DNA of 64,000 bases, taken from the NCBI GenBank assembly GCA_921293015.1, contig OV121090.1, positions 2,728,001-2,792,000 on the forward strand, in the 5' to 3' direction. The translations under genes were made by a program, and so were the position numbers. Of this stretch, positions 40,397 to 53,609 are shown piece after piece. Numbering within the stretch: the stretch's first letter is position 1; the number at the start of each line of letters is the position of its first letter. Source of the DNA: Phorcus lineatus (taxonomy: Eukaryota; Mollusca; Gastropoda; Trochida; Trochidae). Below the pieces are notes generated by a model. It was not told where the DNA came from, did not search any database, and saw only the letters and a program-made list of their open reading frames with translations.

Positions 40397-42461
40397 TTGA
40401 TGAAAGTTTGGTTCAGAAATATGCATTTTCAAGAAAGTTATTGCAAAAGGACTGATTTTATGGTTGTTTTCGACTTAGACTTTTTCCGCGACTTTGGTCA
40501 AAATCGGATAAATGTACCTCTGCTAGGTCGAAACTGGAGCCCAAACCAAGAATCTGATAGCAAATTCATATTACTCAATCGACAGGACGCAATGTGGTGG
40601 ACATTTGACCAAGGTTTGGATTCAAAATATGCATTTTGAAGAAAGTTATAACGCTAGATGCAACCGTATATATATAAGAAACTTATATTAGAAGTTTGAA
40701 GGTGGTTCAAAACTCGCTAAACGGACCTCTATAAGCTACTGTCTGGGAGCCAAACCAAGAATCTGACAGTAAATTAGTATTACTCAATCGAAAGAACACA
40801 TTGTAATGTACATTTGATGAAAGTTTGGTTCAGAAATATGCATTTTCAAGAAAGTTATTGCAAAAGGACTGATTTTATGGTTGTTTTCGACTTAGACTTT
40901 TTCCGCGACTTTGGTCAAAATCGGATAAATGTACCTCTGCTAGGTCGAAACTGGAGCCCAAACCAAAAATCTGATAGCAAATTCATATTACTCAATCGAC
41001 AGGACGCAATGTGGTGGACATTTGACCAAGGTTTGGATTCAAAATATGCATTTTGAAGAAAGTTATAACGCTAGATGCAACCGTATATATATAAGAAACT
41101 TAGAAGTTTGAAGGTGGTTCAAAACTCGCTAAACGGACCTCTATAAGCTACTGTCTGGGAGCCAAACCAAGAATCTGACAGTAAATTAGTATTACTCAAT
41201 CGAAAGAACACATTGTAATGTACATTTGATGAAAGTTTGGTTCAGAAATATGCATTTTCAAGAAAGTTATTGCAAAAGGACTGATTTTATGGTTGTTTTC
41301 GACTTAGAATTTTTTCGCGACTTTGGTCAAAATCGGATAAATGTACCTCTGCTAGGTCGAAACTGGAGCCCAAACCAAAAATCTGATAGCAAATTCATAT
41401 TACTCAATCGACAGGACGCAATGTGGTGGACATTTGACCAAGGTTTGGATTCAAAATATGCATTTTGAAGAAAGTTATAACGCTAGATGCAACCGTATAT
41501 ATATAATAAACTTAGAAGTTTGAAGGTGGTTCAAAACTCGCTAAACGGACCTCTATAAGCTACTGTCTGGGAGCCAAACCAAGAATCTGACGGTAAATTA
41601 GTATTACTCAATCGAAAGAACACATTGTAATGTACATTTGATGAAAGTTTGGTTCAGAAATATGCATTTTCAAGAAAGTTATTGCAAAAGGACTGATTTT
41701 ATGGTTGTTTTCGACTTAGACTTTTTCCGCGACTTTGGTCAAAATCGGATAAATGTACCTCTGCTAGGTCGAAACTGGAGCCCAAACCAAAAATCTGATA
41801 GCAAATTCATATTACTCAATCGACAGGACGCAATGTGGTGGACATTTGACCAAGGTTTGGATTCAAAATATGCATTTTGAAGAAAGTTATAACGCTAGAT
41901 GCAACCGTATATATATAAGAAACTTAGAAGTTTGAAGGTGGTTCAAAACTCGCTAAACGGACCTCTATAAGCTACTGTCTGGGAGCCAAACCAAGAATCT
42001 GACAGTAAATTAGTATTACTCAATCGAAAGAACACATTGTAATGTACATTTGATGAAAGTTTGGTTCAGAAATATGCATTTTCAAGAAAGTTATTGCAAA
42101 AGGACTGATTTTATGGTTGTTTTCGACTTAGAATTTTTTCGCGACTTTGGTCAAAATCGGATAAATGTACCTCTGCTAGGTCGAAACTGGAGCCCAAACC
42201 AAGAATCTGATAGCAAATTCATATTACTCAATCGACAGGACGCAATGTGGTGGACATTTGACCAAGGTTTGGATTCAAAATATGCATTTTGAAGAAAGTT
42301 ATAACGCTAGATGCAACCGTATATATATAATAAACTTAGAAGTTTGAAGGTGGTTCAAAACTCGCTAAACGGACCTCTATAAGCTACTGTCTGGGAGCCA
42401 AACCAAGAATCTGACGGTAAATTAGTATTACTCAATCGAAAGAACACATTGTAATGTACAT
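40397..42461 (+). repeat. 5-unit higher-order repeat, copy 1 (2,065 bp)
   Basis: Units 98-102: a 5-bp gain unit, then CAAAAATC with ATAAGAAAC, GAATTTTTTCGCGA with ATAATAAAC and GACGGT, CAAAAATC with ATAAGAAAC, and GAATTTTTTCGCGA with ATAATAAAC and GACGGT. The last four form an alternating two-unit (824-bp) pattern. Unit 100 unusually combines GAATTTTTTCGCGA with CAAAAATC. Confidence 0.83.
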
Positions 42462-44526
42462 TTGATGAAAGTTTGGTTCAGAAATATGCATTTTCAAGAA
42501 AGTTATTGCAAAAGGACTGATTTTATGGTTGTTTTCGACTTAGACTTTTTCCGCGACTTTGGTCAAAATCGGATAAATGTACCTCTGCTAGGTCGAAACT
42601 GGAGCCCAAACCAAGAATCTGATAGCAAATTCATATTACTCAATCGACAGGACGCAATGTGGTGGACATTTGACCAAGGTTTGGATTCAAAATATGCATT
42701 TTGAAGAAAGTTATAACGCTAGATGCAACCGTATATATATAAGAAACTTATATTAGAAGTTTGAAGGTGGTTCAAAACTCGCTTAACGGACCTCTATAAG
42801 CTACTGTGTGGGAGCCAAACCAAGAATCTGACAGTAAATTAGTATTACTCAATCGAAAGAACACATTGTAATGTACATTTGATGAAAGTTTGGTTCAGAA
42901 ATATGCATTTTCAAGAAAGTTATTGCAAAAGGACTGATTTTATGGTTGTTTTCGACTTAGACTTTTTCCGCGACTTTGGTCAAAATCGGATAAATGTACC
43001 TCTGCTAGGTCGAAACTGGAGCCCAAACCAAGAATCTGATAGCAAATTCATATTACTCAATCGACAGGACGCAATGTGGTGGACATTTGACCAAGGTTTG
43101 GATTCAAAATATGCATTTTGAAGAAAGATATAACGATAGATGCAACCGTATATATATAAGAAACTTAGAAGTTTGAAGGTGGTTCAAAACTCGCTAAACG
43201 GACCTCTATAAGCTACTGTCTGGGAGCCAAACCAAGAATCTGACAGTAAATTAGTATTACTCAATCGAAAGAACACATTGTAATGTACATTTGATGAAAG
43301 TTTGGTTCAGAAATATGCATTTTCAAGAAAGTTATTGCAAAAGGACTGATTTTATGGTTGTTTTCGACTTAGAATTTTTTCGCGACTTTGGTCAAAATCG
43401 GATAAATGTACCTCTGCTAGGTCGAAACTGGAGCCCAAACCAAGAATCTGATAGCAAATTCATATTACTCAATCGACAGGACGCAATGTGGTGGACATTT
43501 GACCAAGGTTTGGATTCAAAATATGCATTTTGAAGAAAGTTATAACGCTAGATGCAACCGTATATATATAATAAACTTAGAAGTTTGAAGGTGGTTCAAA
43601 ACTCGCTAAACGGACCTCTATAAGCTACTGTCTGGGAGCCAAACCAAGAATCTGACGGTAAATTAGTATTACTCAATCGAAAGAACACATTGTAATGTAC
43701 ATTTGATGAAAGTTTGGTTCAGAAATATGCATTTTCAAGAAAGTTATTGCAAAAGGACTGATTTTATGGTTGTTTTCGACTTAGACTTTTTCCGCGACTT
43801 TGGTCAAAATCGGATAAATGTACCTCTGCTAGGTCGAAACTGGAGCCCAAACCAAAAATCTGATAGCAAATTCATATTACTCAATCGACAGGACGCAATG
43901 TGGTGGACATTTGACCAAGGTTTGGATTCAAAATATGCATTTTGAAGAAAGTTATAACGCTAGATGCAACCGTATATATATAAGAAACTTAGAAGTTTGA
44001 AGGTGGTTCAAAACTCGCTAAACGGACCTCTATAAGCTACTGTCTGGGAGCCAAACCAAGAATCTGACAGTAAATTAGTATTACTCAATCGAAAGAACAC
44101 ATTGTAATGTACATTTGATGAAAGTTTGGTTCAGAAATATGCATTTTCAAGAAAGTTATTGCAAAAGGACTGATTTTATGGTTGTTTTCGACTTAGAATT
44201 TTTTCGCGACTTTGGTCAAAATCGGATAAATGTACCTCTGCTAGGTCGAAACTGGAGCCCAAACCAAGAATCTGATAGCAAATTCATATTACTCAATCGA
44301 CAGGACGCAATGTGGTAGACATTTGACCAAGGTTTGGATTCAAAATATGCATTTTGAAGAAAGTTATAACGCTAGATGCAACCGTATATATATAATAAAC
44401 TTAGAAGTTTGAAGGTGGTTCAAAACTCGCTAAACGGACCTCTATAAGCTACTGTCTGGGAGCCAAACCAAGAATCTGACGGTAAATTAGTATTACTCAA
44501 TCGAAAGAACACATTGTAATGTACAT
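42462..44526 (+). repeat. 5-unit higher-order repeat, copy 2 (2,065 bp)
   Basis: Units 103-107 repeat the order of units 98-102. Unit 104 differs, with CAAGAATC and an AGATATAACGATAG B-half start. A third copy starts at 44527: unit 108 shares the 5-bp gain plus the CTTAAC and TGTGTGGGAGCC combination with unit 103. It then breaks off at 44944. Unit 107 carries TAG in place of TGG near 44317. Confidence 0.83.
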
Positions 44527-44943
44527 TTGATGAAAGTTTGGTTCAGAAATATGCATTTTCAAGAAAGTTATTGCAAAAGGACTGATTTTATGGTTGTTTT
44601 CGACTTAGACTTTTTCCGCGACTTTGGTCAAAATCGGATAAATGTACCTCTGCTAGGTCGAAACTGGAGCCCAAACCAAGAATCTGATAGCAAATTCATA
44701 TTACTCAATCGACAGGACGCAATGTGGTGGACATTTGACCAAGGTTTGGATTCAAAATATGCATTTTGAAGAAAGTTATAACGCTAGATGCAACCGTATA
44801 TATATAAGAAACTTATATTAGAAGTTTGAAGGTGGTTCAAAACTCGCTTAACGGACCTCTATAAGCTACTGTGTGGGAGCCAAACCAAGAATCTGACAGT
44901 AAATTAGTATTACTCAATCGAAAGAACACATTGTAATGTACAT

Positions 44944-47422
44944 TTGATGAAAGTTTGGTTCAGAAATATGCATTTTCAAGAAAGTTATTGCAAAAGGACT
45001 GATTTTATGGTTGTTTTCGACTTAGACTTTTTCCGCGACTTTGGTCAAAATCGGATAAATGTACCTCTGCTAGGTCGAAACTGGAGCCCAAACCAAGAAT
45101 CTGATAGCAAATTCATATTACTCAATCGACAGGACGCAATGTGGTGGACATTTGACCAAGGTTTGGATTCAAAATATGCATTTTGAAGAAAGATATAACG
45201 ATAGATGCAACCGTATGTATATAAGAAACTTAGAAGTTTGAAGGTGGTTCAAAACTCGCTTAACGGACCTCTATAAGCTACTGTCTGGGAACCAAACCAA
45301 GAATCTGACAGTAAATTAGTATTACTCAATCGAAAGAACACATTGTAATGTACATTTGATGAAAGTTTGGTTCAGAAATATGCATTTTCAAGAAAGTTAT
45401 TGCAAAAGGACTGATTTTATGGTTGTTTTCGACTTAGACTTTTTCCGCGACTTTGGTCAAAATCGGATAAATGTACCTCTGCTAGGTCGAAACTGGAGCC
45501 CAAACCAAAAATCTGATAGCAAATTCATATTACTCAATCGACAGGACGCAATGTGGTGGACATTTGACCAAGGTTTGGATTCAAAATATGCATTTTGAAG
45601 AAAGATATAACGCTAGATGCAACCGTATGTATATAAGAAACTTAGAAGTTTGAAGGTGGTTCAAAACTCGCTTAACGGACCTCTATAAGCTACTGTCTGG
45701 GAACCAAACCAAGAATCTGACAGTAAATTAGTATTACTCAATCGAAAGAACACATTGTAATGTACATTTGATGAAAGTTTGGTTCAGAAATATGCATTTT
45801 CAAGAAAGTTATTGCAAAAGGACTGATTTTATGGTTGTTTTCGACTTAGACTTTTTCTGCAACTTTGGTCAAAATCGGATAAATGTACCTCTGCTAGGTC
45901 GAAACTGGAGCCCAAACCAAGAATCTGATAGCAAATTCATATTACTCAATCGACAGGACGCAATGTGGTGGACATTTGACCAAGGTTTGGATTCAAAATA
46001 TGCATTTTGAAGAAAGATATAACGATAGATGCAACCGTATGTATATAAGAAACTTAGAAGTTTGAAGGTGGTTCAAAACTCGCTTAACGGACCTCTATAA
46101 GCTACTGTCTGGGAACCAAACCAAGAATCTGACAGTAAATTAGTATTACTCAATCGAAAGAACACATTGTAATGTACATTTGATGAAAGTTTGGTTCAGA
46201 AATATGCATTTTCAAGAAAGTTATTGCAAAAGGACTGATTTTATGGTTGTTTTCGACTTAGACTTTTTCCGCGACTTTGGTCAAAATCGGATAAATGTAC
46301 CTCTGCTAGGTCGAAACTGGAGCCCAAACCAAGAATCTGATAGCAAATTCATATTACTCAATCGACAGGACGCAATGTGGTGGACATTTGACCAAGGTTT
46401 GGATTCAAAATATGCATTTTGAAGAAAGATATAACGATAGATGCAACCGTATATATATAAGAAACTTAGAAGTTTGAAGGTGGTTCAAAACTCGCTAAAC
46501 GGACCTCTATAAGCTACTGTCTGGGAGCCAAACCAAGAATCTGACGGTAAATTAGTATTACTCAATCGAAAGAACACATTGTAATGTACATTTGATGAAA
46601 GTTTGGTTCAGAAATATGCATTTTCAAGAAAGTTATTGCAAAAGGACTGATTTTATGGTTGTTTTCGACTTAGAATTTTTCCGCGACTTTGGTCAAAATC
46701 GGATAAATGTACCTCTGCTAGGTCGAAACTGGAGCCCAAACCAAGAATCTGATAGCAAATTCATATTACTCAATCGACAGGACGCAATGTGGTGGACATT
46801 TGACCAAGGTTTGGATTCAAAATATGCATTTTGAAGAAAGTTATAACGCTAGATGCAACCGTATATATATAAAAAAAACTTATATTAGAAGTTTGAAGGT
46901 GGTTCAAAACTCGCTAAACGGACCTCTATAAGCTACTGTGTGGGAGCCAAACCAAGAATCTGACAGTAAATTAGTATTACTCAATCGAAAGAACACATTG
47001 TAATGTACATTTGATGAAAGTTTGGTTCAGAAATATGCATTTTCAAGAAAGTTATTGCAAAAGGACTGATTTTATGGTTGTTTTCGACATAGACTTTTTC
47101 TGCAACTTTGGTCAAAATCGGATAAATGTACCTCTGCTAGGTCGAAACTGGAGCCCAAACCAAGAATCTGATAGCAAATTCATATTACTCAATCGACAGG
47201 ACGCAATGTGGTGGACATTTGACCAAGGTTTGGATTCAAAATATGCATTTTGAAGAAAGTTATAACGCTAGATGCAACCGTATATATATAATAAACTTAG
47301 AAGTTTGAAGGTGGTTCAAAACTCGCTAAACGGACCTCTATAAGCTACTGTCTGGGAGCCAAACCAAGAATCTGACGGTAAATTAGTATTACTCAATCGA
47401 AAGAACACATTGTAATGTACAT
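44944..47422 (+). repeat. Duplicated 6-unit block, copy 1 (units 109-114)
   Basis: Order: GTATGTATATAAG/GGGAACC unit; CAAAAATC with AGATATAACGCTAG; CTGCAA; a GACTTT unit ending in GACGGT; the 7-bp gain unit (46592); CGACATAGAC plus CTGCAA (47011). The same series returns at 48247-51137 with one extra unit. It also resembles the 3-mer to 7-bp-gain transition inside both 30-mer copies. Confidence 0.78.
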
Positions 47423-48246
47423 TTGATGAAAGTTTGGTTCAGAAATATGCATTTTCAAGAAAGTTATTGCAAAAGGACTGATTTTATGGTTGTTTTCGAC
47501 TTAGAATTTTTCCGCGACTTTGGTCAAAATCGGATAAATGTACCTCTGCTAGGTCGAAACTGGAGCCCAAACCAAGAATCTGATAGCAAATTCATATTAC
47601 TCAATCGACAGGACGCAATGTGGTGGACATTTGACCAAGGTTTGGATTCAAAATATGCATTTTGAAGAAAGATATAACGATAGATGCAACCGTATGTATA
47701 TAAGAAACTTAGAAGTTTGAAGGTGGTTCAAAACTCGCTTAACGGACCTCTATAAGCTACTGTCTGGGAACCAAACCAAGAATCTGACAGTAAATTAGTA
47801 TTACTCAATCGAAAGAACACATTGTAATGTACATTTGATGAAAGTTTGGTTCAGAAATATGCATTTTCAAGAAAGTTATTGCAAAAGGACTGATTTTATG
47901 GTTGTTTTCGACTTAGACTTTTTCCGCGACTTTGGTCAAAATCGGATAAATGTACCTCTGCTAGGTCGAAACTGGAGCCCAAACCAAAAATCTGATAGCA
48001 AATTCATATTACTCAATCGACAGGACGCAATGTGGTGGACATTTGACCAAGGTTTGGATTCAAAATATGCATTTTGAAGAAAGTTATAACGCTAGATGCA
48101 ACCGTATATATATAAGAAACTTAGAAGTTTGAAGGTGGTTCAAAACTCGCTAAACGGACCTCTATAAGCTACTGTCTGGGAGCCAAACCAAGAATCTGAC
48201 GGTAAATTAGTATTACTCAATCGAAAGAACACATTGTAATGTACAT
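47423..48246 (+). repeat. Spacer units 115-116 between duplicated blocks
   Basis: Unit 115 joins a GAATTT half A to the AGATATAACGATAG/GTATGTATATAAG/GGGAACC B half. Unit 116 joins a CAAAAATC half A to a GTATATATATAAG, GACGGT B half. Both are tag combinations otherwise uncommon in the array. Confidence 0.7.
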
Positions 48247-51137
48247 TTGATGAAAGTTTGGTTCAGAAATATGCATTTTCAAGAAAGTTATTGCAAAAGG
48301 ACTGATTTTATGGTTGTTTTCGACTTAGAATTTTTCCGCGACTTTGGTCAAAATCGGATAAATGTACCTCTGCTAGGTCGAAACTGGAGCCCAAACCAAG
48401 AATCTGATAGCAAATTCATATTACTCAATCGACAGGACGCAATGTGGTGGACATTTGACCAAGGTTTGGATTCAAAATATGCATTTTGAAGAAAGATATA
48501 ACGATAGATGCAACCGTATGTATATAAGAAACTTAGAAGTTTGAAGGTGGTTCAAAACTCGCTTAACGGACCTCTATAAGCTACTGTCTGGGAACCAAAC
48601 CAAGAATCTGACAGTAAATTAGTATTACTCAATCGAAAGAACACATTGTAATGTACATTTGATGAAAGTTTGGTTCAGAAATATGCATTTTCAAGAAAGT
48701 TATTGCAAAAGGACTGATTTTATGGTTGTTTTCGACTTAGACTTTTTCCGCGACTTTGGTCAAAATCGGATAAATGTACCTCTGCTAGGTCGAAACTGGA
48801 GCCCAAACCAAAAATCTGATAGCAAATTCATATTACTCAATCGACAGGACGCAATGTGGTGGACATTTGACCAAGGTTTGGATTCAAAATATGCATTTTG
48901 AAGAAAGATATAACGCTAGATGCAACCGTATGTATATAAGAAACTTAGAAGTTTGAAGGTGGTTCAAAACTCGCTTAACGGACCTCTATAAGCTACTGTC
49001 TGGGAACCAAACCAAGAATCTGACAGTAAATTAGTATTACTCAATCGAAAGAACACATTGTAATGTACATTTGATGAAAGTTTGGTTCAGAAATATGCAT
49101 TTTCAAGAAAGTTATTGCAAAAGGACTGATTTTATGGTTGTTTTCGACTTAGAATTTTTCTGCAACTTTGGTCAAAATCGGATAAATGTACCTCTGCTAG
49201 GTCGAAACTGGAGCCCAAACCAAGAATCTGATAGCAAATTCATATTACTCAATCGACAGGACGCAATGTGGTGGACATTTGACCAAGGTTTGGATTCAAA
49301 ATATGCATTTTGAAGAAAGATATAACGATAGATGCAACCGTATGTATATAAGAAACTTAGAAGTTTGAAGGTGGTTCAAAACTCGCTTAACGGACCTCTA
49401 TAAGCTACTGTCTGGGAACCAAACCAAGAATCTGACAGTAAATTAGTATTACTCAATCGAAAGAACATATTGTAATGTACATTTGATGAAAGTTTGGTTC
49501 AGAAATATGCATTTTCAATAAAGTTATTGCAAAAGGACTGATTTTATGGTTGTTTTCGACTTAGACTTTTTCCGCGACTTTGGTCAAAATCGGATAAATG
49601 TACCTCTGCTAGGTCGAAACTGGAGCCCAAACCAAGAATCTGATAGCAAATTCATATTACTCAATCGACAGGACGCAATGTGGTGGACATTTGACCAAGG
49701 TTTGGATTCAAAATATGCATTTTGAAGAAAGATATAACGATAGATGCAACCGTATGTATATAAGAAACTTAGAAGTTTGAAGGTGGTTCAAAACTCGCTT
49801 AACGGACCTCTATAAGCTACTGTCTGGGAACCAAACCAAGAATCTGACAGTAAATTAGTATTACTCAATCGAAAGAACACATTGTAATGTACATTTGATG
49901 AAAGTTTGGTTCAGAAATATGCATTTTCAAGAAAGTTATTGCAAAAGGACTGATTTTATGGTTGTTTTCGACTTAGACTTTTTCCGCGACTTTGGTCAAA
50001 ATCGGATAAATGTACCTCTGCTAGGTCGAAACTGGAGCCCAAACCAAGAATCTGATAGCAAATTCATATTACTCAATCGACAGGACGCAATGTGGTGGAC
50101 ATTTGACCAAGGTTTGGATTCAAAATATGCATTTTGAAGAAAGTTATAACGCTAGATGCAATCGTATATATATAAGAAACTTAGAAGTTTGAAGGTGGTT
50201 CAAAACTCGCTAAACGGACCTCTATAAGCTACTGTCTGGGAGCCAAACCAAGAATCTGACGGTAAATTAGTATTACTCAATCGAAAGAACACATTGTAAT
50301 GTACATTTGATGAAAGTTTGGTTCAGAAATATGCATTTTCAAGAAAGTTATTGCAAAAGGACTGATTTTATGGTTGTTTTCGACTTAGAATTTTTCCGCG
50401 ACTTTGGTCAAAATCGGATAAATGTACCTCTGCTAGGTCGAAACTGGAGCCCAAACCAAGAATCTGATAGCAAATTCATATTACTCAATCGACAGGACGC
50501 AATGTGGTGGACATTTGACCAAGGTTTGGATTCAAAATATGCATTTTGAAGAAAGTTATAACGCTAGATGCAACCGTATATATATAAAAAAAACTTATAT
50601 TAGAAGTTTGAAGGTGGTTCAAAACTCGCTAAACGGACCTCTATAAGCTACTGTGTGGGAGCCAAACCAAGAATCTGACAGTAAATTAGTATTACTCAAT
50701 CGAAAGAACACATTGTAATGTACATTTGATGAAAGTTTGGTTCAGAAATATGCATTTTCAAGAAAGTTATTGCAAAAGGACTGATTTTATGGTTGTTTTC
50801 GACATAGACTTTTTCTGCAACTTTGGTCAAAATCGGATAAATGTACCTCTGCTAGGTCGAAACTGGAGCCCAAACCAAGAATCTGATAGCAAATTCATAT
50901 TACTCAATCGACAGGACGCAATGTGGTGGACATTTGACCAAGGTTTGGATTCAAAATATGCATTTTGAAGAAAGTTATAACGCTAGATGCAACCGTATAT
51001 ATATAATAAACTTAGAAGTTTGAAGGTGGTTCAAAACTCGCTAAACGGACCTCTATAAGCTACTGTCTGGGAGCCAAACCAAGAATCTGACGGTAAATTA
51101 GTATTACTCAATCGAAAGAACACATTGTAATGTACAT
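48247..51137 (+). repeat. Duplicated block, copy 2 with one extra unit (units 117-123)
   Basis: Units 117, 118, 119, 121, 122 and 123 correspond to 109-114; unit 120 (49483-49894) is extra. The 7-bp gains are 3,715 bp apart (46592 to 50307), which is nine units plus 7. Unit 119 is a hybrid with GAATTT followed by CTGCAA. Unit 120 has TTCAATAAAG, which puts TAA in the half-A frame at 49519-49521. Confidence 0.77.
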
Positions 51138-53609
51138 TTGATGAAAGTTTGGTTCAGAAATATGCATTTTCAAGAAAGTTATTGCAAAAGGACTGATTTT
51201 ATGGCTGTTTTCGACTTAGACTTTTTTCGCGACTTTGGTCAAAATCGGATAAATGTACCTCTGCTAGGTCGAAACTGGAGCCCAAACCAAGATTCTGATA
51301 GCAAATTCATATTACTCAATCGACAGGACGCAATGTGGTGGCCATTTGACCAAGGTTTGGATTCAAAATATGCATTTTGAAGAAAGTTATAACGCTAGAT
51401 GCAACCGTATATATATAAGAAACTTAGAAGTTTGAAGGTGGTTCAAAACTCGCTAAACGGACCTCTATAAGCTACTGTCTGGGAGCCAAACCAAGAATCT
51501 GACAGTAAATTAGTATTACTCAATCGAAAGAACACATTGTAATGTACATTTGATGAAAGTTTTGTTCAGAAATATGCATTTTCAAGAAAGTTATTGCAAA
51601 AGGACTGATTTTATGGTTGTTTTCGACTTAGACTTTTTCCGCGACTTTGGTCAAAATCGGATAAATGTACCTCTGCTAGGTCGAAACTGGAGCCCAAACC
51701 AAGAATCTGATAGCAAATTCATATTACTCAATCGACAGGACGCAATGTGGTGGACATTTGACCAAGGTTTGGATTCAAAATATGCATTTTGAAGAAAGAT
51801 ATAACGATAGATGCAACCGTATGTATATAAGAAACTTAGAAGTTTGAAGGTGGTTCAAAACTCGCTAAACGGACCTCTATAAGCTACTGTCTGGGAGCCA
51901 AACCAAGAATCTGACAGTAAATTAGTATTACTCAATCGAAAGAACACATTGTAATGTACATTTGATGAAAGTTTGGTTCAGAAATATGCATTTTCAAGAA
52001 AGTTATTGCAAAAGGACTGATTTTATGGTTGTTTTCGACTTAGACTTTTTCCGCGACTTTGGTCAAAATCGGATAAATGTACCTCTGCTAGGTCGAAACT
52101 GGAGCCCAAACCAAGAATCTGATAGCAAATTCATATTACTCAATCGACAGGACGCAATGTGGTGGACATTTGACCAAGGTTTGGATTCAAAATATGCAAT
52201 TTGAAGAAAGTTATAACGCTAGATGCAACCGTATATATATAAGAAACTTAGAAGTTTGAAGGTGGTTCAAAACTCGCTAAACGGACCTCTATAAGCTACT
52301 GTCTGGGAGCCAAACCAAGAATCTGACGGTAAATTAGTATTACTCAATCGAAAGAACACATTGTAATGTACATTTGATGAAAGTTTGGTTCAGAAATATG
52401 CATTTTCAAGAAAGTTATTGCAAAAGGACTGATTTTATGGTTGTTTTCGACTTAGACTTTTTCCGCGACTTTGGTCAAAATCGGATAAATGTACCTCTGC
52501 TAGGTCGAAACTGGAGCCCAAACCAAGAATCTGATAGCAAATTCATATTACTCAATCGACAGGACGCAATGTGGTGGACATTTGACCAAGGTTTGGATTC
52601 AAAATATGCATTTTGAAGAAAGATATAACGCTAGATGCAACCGTATATATATAAGAAACTTAGAAGTTTGAAGGTGGTTCAAAACTCGCTAAACGGACCT
52701 CTATAAGCTACTGTCTGGGAGCCAAACCAAGAATCTGACAGTAAATTAGTATTACTCAATCGAAAGAACACATTGTAATGTACATTTGATGAAAGTTTGG
52801 TTCAGAAATATGCATTTTCAAGAAAGTTATTGCAAAAGGACTGATTTTATGGTTGTTTTCGACTTAGAATTTTTTCGCGACTTTGGTCAAAATCGGATAA
52901 ATGTACCTCTGCTAGGTCGAAACTGGAGCCCAAACCAAGAATCTGATAACAAATTCATATTACTCAATCGACAGGACGCAATGTGGTGGACATTTGACCA
53001 AGGTTTGGATTCAAAATATGCATTTTGAAGAAAGTTATAACGCTAGATGCAACCGTATATATATAAGAAACTTAGAAGTTTGAAGGTGGTTCAAAACTCG
53101 CTAAACGGACCTCTATAAGCTACTGTCTGGGAGCCAAACCAAGAATCTGACAGTAAATTAGTATTACTCAATCGAAAGAACACATTGTAATGTACATTTG
53201 ATGAAAGTTTGGTTCAGAAATATGCATTTTCAAGAAAGTTATTGCAAAAGGACTGATTTTATGGTTGTTTTCGACTTAGACTTTTTCCGCGACTTTGGTC
53301 AAAATCGGATAAATGTACCTCTGCTATGTCGAAACTGGAGCCCAAACCAAGAATCTGATAGCAAATTCATATTACTCAATCGACAGGACGCAATGTGGTG
53401 GACATTTGACCAAGGTTTGGATTCAAAATATGCATTTTGAAGAAAGATATAACGCTAGATGCAACCGTATATATATAAGAAACTTAGAAGTTTGAAGGTG
53501 GTTCAAAACTCGCTTAACGGACCTCTATAAGCTACTGTCTGGGAGCCAAACCAAGAATCTGACGGTAAATTAGTATTACTCAATCGAAAGAACACATTGT
53601 AATGTACAT
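51138..53609 (+). repeat. 6-unit higher-order repeat, copy 1 (2,472 bp)
   Basis: Units 124-129. Unit 124 carries four private tags: ATGGCTGTTT, GACTTTTTTCGCG, CAAGATTCTG and GTGGCCATTT. Unit 125 has GTTTTGTTCAG and unit 126 has ATGCAATTTGAAG. All recur exactly 2,472 bp later. Not shared with copy 2: CTGATAACAA in unit 128 (near 52945) and CTATGTCG in unit 129 (near 53325). Confidence 0.9.

Noticed and set aside
53313-53495. A separate 60-codon open frame overlapping half A of unit 129
   Set aside because: It exists only because one G-to-T change (CTAGGTCG to CTATGTCG near 53327) removes a stop in another frame. No other unit has it.
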